Assembly: GCA_947494445.1 (NCBI GenBank)
Contig: CANLVD010000008.1
Coordinates: forward strand, 62,001 to 126,000
Source of the DNA: an uncultured Paracoccaceae bacterium
Lineage (GTDB): Bacteria; Pseudomonadota; Alphaproteobacteria; Rhodobacterales; Rhodobacteraceae
Length of the DNA stretch: 64,000 bases
Reading direction: 5' to 3'
The notes below the pieces were generated by a model. The model worked only from the letters and a program-made list of their open reading frames with translations. It was not told the origin of the DNA and ran no database searches. Positions 9,036-17,326 of this stretch are shown here, piece by piece. The translations under genes and the position numbers were made by a program. Every line of letters starts with the position of its first letter. Position 1 is the stretch's first letter.

Positions 9036-10093
9036 TGCAGACTGAAATGCGACCACTCAATGCTGCTTTGATCGGCCTTGGAATGGTGGCAGAGACCCAT
9101 TTGCGTGCCATTCAAGGCACCGATGGTCGGGTGGTTCTGCGCGGGGTGCTGGGACGGTCCGCAGGGACCAGAGACCGTTTTCTGGCAATCTGCGATCAAC
9201 TTGGAGCGACGCCTAAAGCCTATACCGGGCTTGATGAGCTTTTGGCCGATGATGCCTTGGACATGGTCATTCTCGCCACTCCACCGAATGCTCGGAAAGG
9301 CTTCGTGACGGCTTTTGCGCGCGCTCGTTTGCCAGTTCTGATGGAAAAGCCGGTTGAACGAAATCTTGCCAATGCCAGAGAGCTGGTTGAAATATGCGAG
9401 CAGGCCCGTTTGCCGCTCGGCATTGTCTTTCAACACCGTATGAGGGACGCGGCGAGACATTTGATTGGCCTGATGGACGCGCAGGCTTTGGGCGCGCTGC
9501 GAATGGTCGATGTTCGCGTGCCCTGGTGGCGTGAGCAAAGCTACTATGATGTGCCGGGGCGGGGCAGTTACAGACGGGATGGCGGCGGGGTTCTGATCTC
9601 TCAGGCGATCCACACGCTTGATCTGATGCTGCGAATGACAGGACCCGTGCAGACAGTTTCCGCGATGATGGCAACGACGGGTTTTCACACTATGGAGGCT
9701 GAAGATATGGCCTCGGCCGGGCTGCAGTTCGCCAATGGTGCGACAGGTGCGATCATGGCGACAACCGCTGCTTTCCCCGGAGGCGGTGAAAGCATCACCC
9801 TGCATTGCGACAAGGCAAGCGCCGAACTGTCGTCTACCCAACTGACGCTGCAGTGGCGGGATGGTCGTGTCGAGCAGGTAGGGGAGGCTGGTGGCACAGG
9901 CGGCGGCGCTGACCCGATGGCGTTCTCCCACGCATGGCATCAGGGCATTCTGGAAAATTTTGCCGATGTCATCCAGTCGGATGCCCCCCTTGTGGCTTCC
10001 GGGCGCGAAGCACTTGGCGTGCATGCGTTGATTGAGGGCATCGAGCAAAGCGCCCGGTCCGGCAAGCATATCAGAATGGAGCATGAGACATGA
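9035..10093 (+). CDS. Gfo/Idh/MocA family oxidoreductase (first of three)
   Basis: A 352-residue NAD(P)-dependent oxidoreductase. The N-terminal Rossmann segment ALIGLGMVAETH and the MEKPVERN motif, whose lysine is catalytic in the family, are clear. Members act on sugars, inositols and amino sugars. ATG 9035 is inside the previous stop (TGATG); an adjoining TTG at 9032 is less likely and ATG 9047 is an alternative. Three such genes in tandem are unusual and suggest successive oxidations, epimerisation through a keto intermediate, or oxidative opening of a substituted sugar. Confidence 0.9.
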   Translation: MQTEMRPLNAALIGLGMVAETHLRAIQGTDGRVVLRGVLGRSAGTRDRFLAICDQLGATPKAYTGLDELLADDALDMVILATPPNARKGFVTAFARARLPVLMEKPVERNLANARELVEICEQARLPLGIVFQHRMRDAARHLIGLMDAQALGALRMVDVRVPWWREQSYYDVPGRGSYRRDGGGVLISQAIHTLDLMLRMTGPVQTVSAMMATTGFHTMEAEDMASAGLQFANGATGAIMATTAAFPGGGESITLHCDKASAELSSTQLTLQWRDGRVEQVGEAGGTGGGADPMAFSHAWHQGILENFADVIQSDAPLVASGREALGVHALIEGIEQSARSGKHIRMEHET

Positions 10094-11103
10094 ACAAGCC
10101 CATCCGTTGCATTGCTCTTGGCATAGATCACCGCCACATATTTGGACAGATTGCCCAGATGCAGGCCGTCGGGGCAGAGTTCGCTGGCTGGTGGAGCGAG
10201 GGCACGCCTGAGACGTTGAGTGGATTTCAGAAACGTTTCCCGGACGCGCCGCGTCTTGATACGCTTGAAGAGGCATTGCAGCAGGCTGATCTGGACCTCG
10301 CATTGATAGCAGCAATTCCGGCAGATCGTGCAGCGATTGCGATCCGCGCCATGGAGGCGGGGTTCGACGTAATGACCGACAAGCCGGGCTGCACAACGCT
10401 GGAACAACTGGCTGAAATCAAAGCCTGCGTGGCGACTACCAAACGCATCTGGTCCATTGATTTTTCCGAACGGTTCGAGGTGCCAAGTGTCGCGCGGGCA
10501 ACTGAATTGGTTGAAGCAGGTGCCATTGGCAAGGTGGTGCAAACGGTCGGTCTTGGCCCGCATCGCCTGAATCGCGCAACCCGTCCCGGCTGGTTTTTCG
10601 AGCGCGAACGCTACGGCGGGATCCTATGTGACATCGCCTCCCACCAGATTGACCAGTTCCTGCATTTCACCGGCTCGACAGAGGCCGAAGTGACCCTTGC
10701 AAGCGTTGGCAATTTCGCCAATCCAAATGATCCCGGGTTGCAGGATTTTGGTGAGATTGCGCTCAAGTCCGGTCAGGGTCACGGGTATATCCGCGTTGAC
10801 TGGTACACGCCCGACGCGCTGCCAAACTGGGGTGACGGCCGGCTGACCATTTTGGGAACCGAAGGGTATATCGAAATCAGGAAATACGTCGATGTTGGTG
10901 GCGCAGACGGCACGGATCATCTGTTCCTGGTCAATGGCGAGCGTTGTGAACGGGTCGATTGTTCTGACGCAGGCCTGCCGTATTTTCAGCGCCTTGCCAA
11001 TGACATACGGGAAAGAACTGAAACAGCAATGACGCAGGCTCATGCCTTCAAGGTGATGGAGCTGGCTCTTCAGGCTCAAGCACTGGCTGAGGCAGGCAAA
11101 TGA
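10090..11103 (+). CDS. Gfo/Idh/MocA family oxidoreductase (second of three, atypical nucleotide loop)
   Basis: A 337-residue oxidoreductase starting in an ATGA overlap. The fold is recognisable from the MTDKPGCTTLEQL segment, which carries the EKP-like catalytic lysine, and from the C-terminal alpha/beta domain with SHQIDQFLHFTG. The N-terminal loop reads ALGIDHRHIFGQ rather than the usual GxGxxG, so cofactor binding may differ from that of its neighbours. It diverges clearly from the flanking paralogues. Its substrate is presumably the operon's sugar derivative. Confidence 0.87.
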   Translation: MNKPIRCIALGIDHRHIFGQIAQMQAVGAEFAGWWSEGTPETLSGFQKRFPDAPRLDTLEEALQQADLDLALIAAIPADRAAIAIRAMEAGFDVMTDKPGCTTLEQLAEIKACVATTKRIWSIDFSERFEVPSVARATELVEAGAIGKVVQTVGLGPHRLNRATRPGWFFERERYGGILCDIASHQIDQFLHFTGSTEAEVTLASVGNFANPNDPGLQDFGEIALKSGQGHGYIRVDWYTPDALPNWGDGRLTILGTEGYIEIRKYVDVGGADGTDHLFLVNGERCERVDCSDAGLPYFQRLANDIRERTETAMTQAHAFKVMELALQAQALAEAGK

Positions 11104-12158
11104 TCCGTGTTGCCATCATCGGCGCAGGTATCGGGCGCGAGCATCTGGCAGGCTATCGTGCATTGCCGGACCAGTTTGAGGTTGGATTGATCTGTGATCG
11201 CGACGAAAGCCGGGCAGCTGAAATTGCCGGTGGATTGCCGATTTCCTCGGACCTCTCTTCCGTTCTCGCAGATCCCGCGATTGATTTGATCGACATCTGC
11301 CTGCCCCCGCATTTACATGTCTCAACCGTTCTCGCGGGTCTGGAAGCTGGTAAACATGTCATCTGCGAAAAGCCGCTGGCAATGTCACTGGCTGACGTGG
11401 ATGCGATTGAGGCGGCCATGAACCAGTCTGGAAAGCAGGTCTTCCCGGTTTTCCAGTATCGTTATGGCCATGGGCTTGCGTGCCTTTCCGCTTTGATTGA
11501 AGCCGGATTGACGGGTCAGCCACAGGTCGCCTCGCTTGAGACACATTGGAACAGAGGCGCAGATTACTATGCAGTGCCGTGGCGGGGAACCTGGGCAGGC
11601 GAACAGGGTGGGGCGATCCTGTGCCATGCGATCCATGCCCATGATTTGCTTTGTCATTTTTTCGGTCCGGTCCGATCTGTAGCAGCCATGCTGGCAACAC
11701 GTGTCAACCCGATCGAGACCGAGGATTGTGCGAGCCTTGCTCTGACCTTGACCAATGGCGCATTGGCCAGCAGTTCGGTCACATTGGGCGCGGCTGATGA
11801 CAGATCTCGCTTGCGCTTTGTGTTCGAAAACCTGACCGCGGAAAGCGGGATCGAGCCGTATGCTCCGGGTCAAGGCAACTGGACTTTTCTAGCTCGTGAC
11901 CCGGAGAAGCAGGCGGCAATAGACCAAGTTGTTGCGTCCGTGCAGCCTAGTCCAACAGGGTTTGCCGGGTTTTTCAACGCGGTGTCCTATACGCTCGCGG
12001 ACCAAGGCAAGCCGGTTGTTTCGCTCACCGATGGTCGCCGGTCTGTTGAGTTGGTCAGCGCAATCTACCAGTCCTCTAAGCAATCCAGGGTTGTGTCCCT
12101 GCCAATCGCCCGAGAGGATCAGGAATATTCCGGTTGGTTGCCATCTGACCTAAGGTAA
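11100..12158 (+). CDS. Gfo/Idh/MocA family oxidoreductase (third of three)
   Basis: A 352-residue oxidoreductase with a canonical Rossmann loop (AIIGAGIGREH) and catalytic-lysine motif CEKPLAMS. It overlaps the preceding gene by four bases and is the last gene of the catabolic operon; 311 bases follow before the eCIS cluster. The middle region (ADYYAVPWRGTWAGEQGG, then CHAIHAHDLLCHFFG) resembles the same region of the first copy (RGSYRRDGGGV, SQAIHTLDLM), so copies one and three are closer to each other than to copy two. Confidence 0.9.
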   Translation: MIRVAIIGAGIGREHLAGYRALPDQFEVGLICDRDESRAAEIAGGLPISSDLSSVLADPAIDLIDICLPPHLHVSTVLAGLEAGKHVICEKPLAMSLADVDAIEAAMNQSGKQVFPVFQYRYGHGLACLSALIEAGLTGQPQVASLETHWNRGADYYAVPWRGTWAGEQGGAILCHAIHAHDLLCHFFGPVRSVAAMLATRVNPIETEDCASLALTLTNGALASSSVTLGAADDRSRLRFVFENLTAESGIEPYAPGQGNWTFLARDPEKQAAIDQVVASVQPSPTGFAGFFNAVSYTLADQGKPVVSLTDGRRSVELVSAIYQSSKQSRVVSLPIAREDQEYSGWLPSDLR

Positions 12159-12469
12159 TGTGGTGCGGCGCAACAATGTGTGGTTTCGCACTATGTCCGA
12201 GCAATAATCCATCGTGAACATTGCGAAAAGTCCTGTTCTTTGGTATAGATTCTCTATTGGCTAAAAGGGTTTGCGGCAAACACGCTGTTCAATGTTTTTC
12301 GAGTCTCAGGGCCAGATAATGCCGCCCTGATTGAGTGGGACCGCGGGTTGCGCGGGTATTTTAAGAGTTTCGGTCTGCGATTTTTTCTGATGTTTGCAGT
12401 GCCCTGCCAGATCTTTTGTCCTGTGCGTGTAGGTGACACGGACAGGCTCCATGAAGCAGGGGACCCATC
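12159..12469. other. 311-base intergenic region between the catabolic operon and the eCIS cluster
   Basis: No credible coding sequence or tRNA is seen. It contains one good sigma70-like promoter (12221-12249), described separately, and an AGGGG ribosome-binding site shortly before the sheath ATG. No strong terminator hairpin is visible after the oxidoreductase stop. A long leader of about 210 bases would lie between promoter and sheath start, enough room for leader regulation, but no riboswitch fold was recognised. Confidence 0.6.
12221..12249 (+). promoter_or_regulatory. Predicted sigma70 promoter of the eCIS operon
   Basis: TTGCGA (12221-12226) and TATAGA (12244-12249) are separated by exactly 17 bases, a close match to the TTGACA-N17-TATAAT consensus, in the only sizeable gap before the sheath gene. 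All following genes to 37953 are on the same strand with small gaps or overlaps, so this could drive the whole cluster. It is a prediction from consensus only. Confidence 0.45.
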
Positions 12470-14032
12470 ATGTTCGACACGCCAGGCGTTTATGTCCGCG
12501 AAATTCCCAGCGGGGTGCGCTCCATTTCGGGAGTTGCCACCTCTAACACGGCCTTTGTGGGCGTCTTTGAGCGCGGCCCGGTGGGCGACGCGACGCGCAT
12601 CACATCCTTCGGAGAGTTCGAGCGCGTCTTTGGTGGCGTCTTTGCAGCCTCTGAAAGCTCTTATGCCGTTCGCCAGTATTTCCTCAACGGCGGCTCGGTC
12701 GCGTTTATTGTCCGAGTGGCAACCGGGGCAGCAGCACCATCCACGGTCGATCTGGCGACAGATGGCGCAGCCCTGACCATCAACGCAAGTTCGCAAGGCA
12801 CCTGGGGAGATGACCTCAGGGTTGGAATTGCGAACACGGGTGCGACCACCTTCGACATGATCGTCCGTGAATATCAGGGCACGGAAGTGGTGCGCGAAGA
12901 GGCCTTCATAGGGCTCAGCACTGTGGCAACCGAGGCGCGTTACGTTGAAACCATCGTTGGTGCCGAAAGCGAGTTGATCACAGCTGCGCACACCGATGGG
13001 GATGTGCCGACAGCAAGCACCGTTGGCGGTGCCGCAGCGGCCTCTCTTGACGATCTGTTGCAGGCAGCGGCGGGTGATCTGACCCAGCTTGCCAGCGGCA
13101 ATGATGGTACGCTTCCGGGCAATACGGACGCATGGCGGGACGCGGTTGCCGCAACAATCGGTGGCAATATTGCAGCACTTGATACCATTGCGCCTGAAGT
13201 GTTCAACCTGATGTGCCTGCCTGATCTTTGTGCATTGGATCACAGCAGGCGGGCAGCCGCAGCAGGGGTTTATCAAACCGCTCACGCGTATTGCACGGCA
13301 AATTTCGCCTTTCTGATTGTCGACACGCCGACCGATACGGACAGGGCGAACATCGGTGAATGGGTGGCTTCACTGGGCGGAACGGTCAGGCGCAATGCAG
13401 CGCTCTACTACCCAAGGGTAACAGGTCCCGACCCGGCCAATCCGGCAACCCCGCGCAATATGACCGCCAGCGGCATTGCGGCGGGCGTTTATGCCCGGAC
13501 CGACGCCACGCGCGGCGTGTGGAAAGCGCCGGCAGGCACAGCCGCAGGCATTGCCGGTGGCACACCGGTTGACATGATGACCAATCGTCAACAAGGACCG
13601 CTTAACACCCAAGGCATCAATGCGATCCGGACTTTCCCGGTCTACAATTCAGTTGTCTGGGGCGCGCGCACTCTGGATGGTGCGGATGCACTGGCGTCCG
13701 AGTGGCGCTACGTGCCGGTGCGCAGGCTCGCGCTTTTCATAGAGAACTCCCTGCAACGCGGATTGCAATGGGTGGTGTTCGAGCCCAATGACGAGCCGCT
13801 TTGGGCCAATGTACGGATGAACGTCAACGCGTTCATGAGCCAGTTGCACAGACAAGGAGCGTTTCAGGGTGCCTCTGCGCGGGATGCCTATCTGGTGAAA
13901 TGCGACAGCGAGACCACCACGCAGGCCGACATCAATCTAGGCATTCTCAACATCTATGTCGGTTTTGCGCCCGTGCGCCCGGCGGAATTTGTCGTGCTGC
14001 GCATCCAGCAGCGCATCCAGACAGCAGCCTGA
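12470..14032 (+). CDS. eCIS contractile tail sheath protein
   Basis: A 520-residue phage-type sheath protein, equivalent to the Pvc2-4/Afp2-4 sheaths. The N-terminus TPGVYVREIPSGVRSI is the hallmark sheath start, followed by SNTAFVGVFERGP, and the C-terminal region (residues about 370-515) contains the conserved domain ending RPAEFVVLRIQQRIQ. Subunits polymerise around the inner tube and contract to drive it through a target membrane. Only one sheath gene is present, whereas PVC and Afp loci carry three. The start has an AGGGG site about seven bases upstream. Confidence 0.95.
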   Translation: MFDTPGVYVREIPSGVRSISGVATSNTAFVGVFERGPVGDATRITSFGEFERVFGGVFAASESSYAVRQYFLNGGSVAFIVRVATGAAAPSTVDLATDGAALTINASSQGTWGDDLRVGIANTGATTFDMIVREYQGTEVVREEAFIGLSTVATEARYVETIVGAESELITAAHTDGDVPTASTVGGAAAASLDDLLQAAAGDLTQLASGNDGTLPGNTDAWRDAVAATIGGNIAALDTIAPEVFNLMCLPDLCALDHSRRAAAAGVYQTAHAYCTANFAFLIVDTPTDTDRANIGEWVASLGGTVRRNAALYYPRVTGPDPANPATPRNMTASGIAAGVYARTDATRGVWKAPAGTAAGIAGGTPVDMMTNRQQGPLNTQGINAIRTFPVYNSVVWGARTLDGADALASEWRYVPVRRLALFIENSLQRGLQWVVFEPNDEPLWANVRMNVNAFMSQLHRQGAFQGASARDAYLVKCDSETTTQADINLGILNIYVGFAPVRPAEFVVLRIQQRIQTAA

Positions 14033-14047
14033 TAGGGGAACAGGACC

Positions 14048-14575
14048 ATGGCACAATTTACCGTCAACGCGAACCGGTTTGACCCTTACAAGAACTTCAA
14101 GTTCCGGTTGAAGTGGGACAACCGCTATGTTGCGGGCATCTCCAAAGTCAGCCCGTTGAAGCGCACCACTGAAATTGTTGAGCATCGCGAAGGGGGCGAT
14201 CCGTCCACACCGCGCAAGAGCCCGGGACGCACAATGTTTGAAGGCATCACGCTGGAGCGTGGTGTGACCCATGACGTCGAGTTTGAGCAATGGGCCAACA
14301 AGGTCTGGAACTATGGCGCAGCTTTGGGGGCAGAGGTATCGCTTGCCGATTTCCGCAAGGATGTCGTGCTCGACCTTTATAACGAATCCGGGCAACTGGC
14401 TGTCAGCTATCGCATATTCCGCTGCTGGGTCTCGGAATATCAGGCGTTGCCCGAACTGGACGCCAATGCCAATGCGGTCGCCATCCAGATGATCAAGTTG
14501 GAAAACGAGGGCTGGGAGCGGGACTACGATGCAACCGAGCCGTCAGAGATCAGTTTCCTAGAACCTGCAGTCTAG
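14048..14575 (+). CDS. eCIS inner tube protein (T4 gp19/Pvc1-like)
   Basis: A 175-residue tail-tube protein of the gp19-like family found in eCIS clusters. Typical features are the DPYKNFKFRLKWDNRYVAGISKVS opening region (residues 10-33, motif NFKFRLKW), a central TMFEGITLERGVTHD and a C-terminal IQMIKLENEGWERD. It stacks as hexameric rings inside the sheath and would carry cargo in its lumen. It follows the sheath gene by 15 bases. Only a single tube gene is seen, while some eCIS have two. Confidence 0.95.
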   Translation: MAQFTVNANRFDPYKNFKFRLKWDNRYVAGISKVSPLKRTTEIVEHREGGDPSTPRKSPGRTMFEGITLERGVTHDVEFEQWANKVWNYGAALGAEVSLADFRKDVVLDLYNESGQLAVSYRIFRCWVSEYQALPELDANANAVAIQMIKLENEGWERDYDATEPSEISFLEPAV

Positions 14576-14579
14576 TGAC

Positions 14580-15254
14580 ATGGGTGAGGTGTCGGGGGAT
14601 CAGCTTCTGTGGTTTCTGGAACAGGGCCACGCGGCTGACAAGCGCGAGCAATTGGCGATCCTGGCCACGGTCGGAGGTCTGGGTGATCGTTTAGGCGCGG
14701 TGCCGCTGGGTGGAATAGACCGGTGCATTCTGAAAACCCATCTGGATTTGATCACGCCTCAGGAAGACGTCATCGTGGTGTGCAAATGCGGGCATTGCGG
14801 TGAAGAACTTGAATTCCAGCAGTCCTTGCTTGAGATCCTTGAGAACAGCGGCCAGACCGAGCCTGCATCGACGACCTTCGAGTATGATGGTCAGCCCTAT
14901 GAGCTGCGTCTTCCATGTCTCCATGATATCTCGGCCGAAGGTGTGATACTCCAAAACCTGAACCCGTCTGCTCCCTGGAGTGACGAAGGGTTTTTAAGGG
15001 CTGCCGGTGAGGCATTGTCTGACGCTGACCCGACGCTGAACCTTTCCATCGCGCTGCGTTGTGCCAATTGCGAAGAGGTTTTCTCTGACCGTTTCGATCC
15101 TGCTCAGTTCTTGTGGAACGAGCTGACGGAGCGTGCCAAGGCCTTGCTTGACGATGTCGTTGTCATGGCCAAGGCCTTGGGGTGGAGTGAAAGCGACATC
15201 GTGACCATGTCACCGGAGCGCAGAAACCTCTATATCGACAGGCTGAGCGCATGA
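14580..15254 (+). CDS. T4 gp26-like baseplate-associated protein with zinc-binding cysteines
   Basis: A 224-residue protein related by pattern to the T4 baseplate (gp26-like) family often encoded after the tube gene of eCIS and related tails. It has cysteine clusters that look metal-binding: C68, C70 and C73 (CKCGHCGEEL), C113, and C161/C164 (CANCEEVF). The N-terminal third is helical (LWFLEQGHAADKREQLAIL). Its role is probably baseplate assembly or tube attachment. It overlaps the next gene by four bases. The family assignment rests on motif memory and position, not on a search. Confidence 0.7.
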   Translation: MGEVSGDQLLWFLEQGHAADKREQLAILATVGGLGDRLGAVPLGGIDRCILKTHLDLITPQEDVIVVCKCGHCGEELEFQQSLLEILENSGQTEPASTTFEYDGQPYELRLPCLHDISAEGVILQNLNPSAPWSDEGFLRAAGEALSDADPTLNLSIALRCANCEEVFSDRFDPAQFLWNELTERAKALLDDVVVMAKALGWSESDIVTMSPERRNLYIDRLSA

Positions 15255-16009
15255 GCGGGTTGTTTGATGCACTGACTGCGCGCTTTCAACCGGATGCCAA
15301 ATCCGCCTTCCAGCCTCGCACACGGTTTCGGTTCGAGGGAGAGCAAGACGATGGGTTCACGGAAGAACAGGACCTTCGGACATCGAGCCCTGAAGTAACT
15401 GAAAGTCATCCCCGACCAGAGGTTCAAACAGCGGCCTCTGCACCTGAACAGCGGCAGTCTGAAGACCGGAAGACACCTCAGGATCCGATGACTTCCCGGG
15501 AAGCCGTGGAAGTCACGCAAGAGGCGCAGCCTGGCCTGCCTCCGCACACTGAGCAGCCGCCTGAGATCGTTGAAGACGGTCAGCAAGCGCCAACTCGGCC
15601 CAAATTCACTCTGGAAGAAGAAGCAGAGACCGGGCCAACGCCCCAAGAGCCACAACGCGAACAGATTGTCGAACATAAGGTCGAGACCCACAGCGAGATC
15701 CGGACCGAACGCGAAACCGTGGAGCTTCACAGGGAAACACCGCAGATCACCCGCACCGTGATCCGAGAGGAGCGCCCGCAAGAACAGGCAACAGACCCTG
15801 CCACTTTGCCCGCGGCTGCCAGAGAAGAACCGCCATTGCCTGAGCCGCAGCCTGTAACGCTGCGCATCGGCCGCATTGAGGTCAAGGCACCACCTCCGCC
15901 AGCCCAACCTGCTCCACGACCCCGACCACAGGCCGCTCAGCAGGCACCCCGCAGCCGGCAGAGCAGCAATCGGTCCGGTCTCACGGATTACCTCGGGTGG
16001 AAACGTTAG
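15251..16009 (+). CDS. Pro/Glu/Gln-rich low-complexity eCIS protein of unknown function
   Basis: A 252-residue protein that matches no family I recognise. Residues 1-35 (SGLFDALTARFQP) and the last 15 (SGLTDYLGWKR) look ordered; nearly everything between is disordered and rich in Glu, Pro, Gln, Arg and Thr, ending in a proline-rich tract (APPPPAQPAPRPRP). Conserved ends joined by a disordered spacer suggest a tether between two particle components. It overlaps the gp26-like gene (ATGA) and abuts the DUF4255 gene with no gap. The start at 15251 is supported by the overlap. Confidence 0.8.
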   Translation: MSGLFDALTARFQPDAKSAFQPRTRFRFEGEQDDGFTEEQDLRTSSPEVTESHPRPEVQTAASAPEQRQSEDRKTPQDPMTSREAVEVTQEAQPGLPPHTEQPPEIVEDGQQAPTRPKFTLEEEAETGPTPQEPQREQIVEHKVETHSEIRTERETVELHRETPQITRTVIREERPQEQATDPATLPAAAREEPPLPEPQPVTLRIGRIEVKAPPPPAQPAPRPRPQAAQQAPRSRQSSNRSGLTDYLGWKR

Positions 16010-17326
16010 ATGTCCAACGCACTTGCCCTCGCCGGTGTGACAGCCGTGATCAAAGACCTTCTCAATGATGGTCTGATCAACGCGGATATTGACCTTGGCC
16101 AATTCTCCGTCACCTCTCTGCCGCTCGATGAATTGCAACCTCCGGGCAACTCTTCCCAGATTGACCGGCTGAACATTTACATGTGGAACGTGACGCGCAA
16201 CGCGGCCTGGTCGAACGAACGATTGCCTGCACGCGCGTCCGACGGCTCGCGCATCGACAGCCCGTTTCTGGCCCTTGATCTGCATTTCGTGCTGACCGCG
16301 ACCGGATCGGCGGAACTGAATGCCGAGATCCTGCTGGGCTACGGCATGCAGCTGCTTCATGAAACTCCGGTGCTGACCCGCGATGCCATCCGGACAGCGC
16401 TGGGTGGCCTGAATACGCCGGTTGATGCACAGCTTCTGCCACCCGCGCAACGGTTCCTGACGTCGTCTGATCTGGCGGACCAGTTCGAACAGATCCGGAT
16501 CACACCTGCAGTGCTCGACAATGACAAGCCGGGCCAGATTGAAGCGCTCAGCAACATCTGGTCTGCGTTTTCCACCTCTCTCAGGGCGTCTGCGTTGTAT
16601 CAGGTATCCTGTGTTCTGATCGAAAGCCAGACGCCGGTCAGATCGTCCTTGCCGGTGCTGACATTGGGTGGGCGCACAGCCCAGATCCGGGCGCCGCAAA
16701 TCCTGCGAACCCGGCCTTTGCCCGGCGGGGCAGGGACATTGCCCGACCCGATTGCCAGCATCGAGCCGGGGTCATTTGTTGCCCTTGAAGGCACGGCTTT
16801 GGCATCGGAAATCACGCGCGTGGTGCTGGGGGATCGCACCTTGCCGGTGCAGCCGCAAGACATATCCAACGTGCGGATTGACGTGCAATTGCCTGCTGAT
16901 ATTCAGGCGGGCCTCAGCCGGATCGCTGTTGAACACCGCTTTGTGCCCGAAGGCGGTGGTGCGGATCGGTTGTGGGAGATGTCAAACGCCGCTGCTCTGG
17001 TCGTGGCCCCTGTGATGACGGGCCACACGGTCACAGGCGCTGTGACGTCCAGTAGATTCAACGGCGATGTCACCGTTGATCTGGCCCATCCCGTCGGCGC
17101 AGATCAGGTCGCGGCCCTGTTGTTCAATCCGGTGCCCGGCGGGTCTGAGCGCGCGTTCTCTGTCCGATGTGCATCCCGCACCACAGATGGCACGCAAGTC
17201 ACAGCGACGATCCGTGATGTGATCGCTGCAAATTACCTGATCCGGGTCGAAATCGGTGGTGCAGCCAGCGCGCTTACCATGGGTGGAACAGGCTTTAACG
17301 GTCCGATTGCGGATCTTGATCCATGA
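16010..17326 (+). CDS. DUF4255 (Pvc16-like) sheath terminator/cap protein
   Basis: A 438-residue protein whose N-terminal 180 residues form a DUF4255 domain (motifs SNALALAGVTAVIKDLL, LNIYMWNVTRNAAW and LDLHFVLTATG). DUF4255 proteins, known as Pvc16/Afp16, cap the distal end of the tube and sheath and set particle length. The C-terminal half has two or more beta-rich Ig-like segments (for example SFVALEGTALASEITRV), an extension beyond the minimal Afp16. It starts directly after the previous stop and ends in an ATGA overlap with the ATPase gene. Confidence 0.9.
   Translation: MSNALALAGVTAVIKDLLNDGLINADIDLGQFSVTSLPLDELQPPGNSSQIDRLNIYMWNVTRNAAWSNERLPARASDGSRIDSPFLALDLHFVLTATGSAELNAEILLGYGMQLLHETPVLTRDAIRTALGGLNTPVDAQLLPPAQRFLTSSDLADQFEQIRITPAVLDNDKPGQIEALSNIWSAFSTSLRASALYQVSCVLIESQTPVRSSLPVLTLGGRTAQIRAPQILRTRPLPGGAGTLPDPIASIEPGSFVALEGTALASEITRVVLGDRTLPVQPQDISNVRIDVQLPADIQAGLSRIAVEHRFVPEGGGADRLWEMSNAAALVVAPVMTGHTVTGAVTSSRFNGDVTVDLAHPVGADQVAALLFNPVPGGSERAFSVRCASRTTDGTQVTATIRDVIAANYLIRVEIGGAASALTMGGTGFNGPIADLDP

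Noticed and set aside
9026-10396. A 456-codon open frame on the - strand
   Set aside because: It runs antisense across two well-supported Gfo/Idh genes; it has no recognised domain and its composition is that of a reversed high-GC coding sequence.
15230-16699. A 489-codon - strand open frame across the Pro/Glu-rich and DUF4255 genes
   Set aside because: Low-complexity Arg/Gly-rich translation with no family motif; the + strand genes are linked by exact overlaps.
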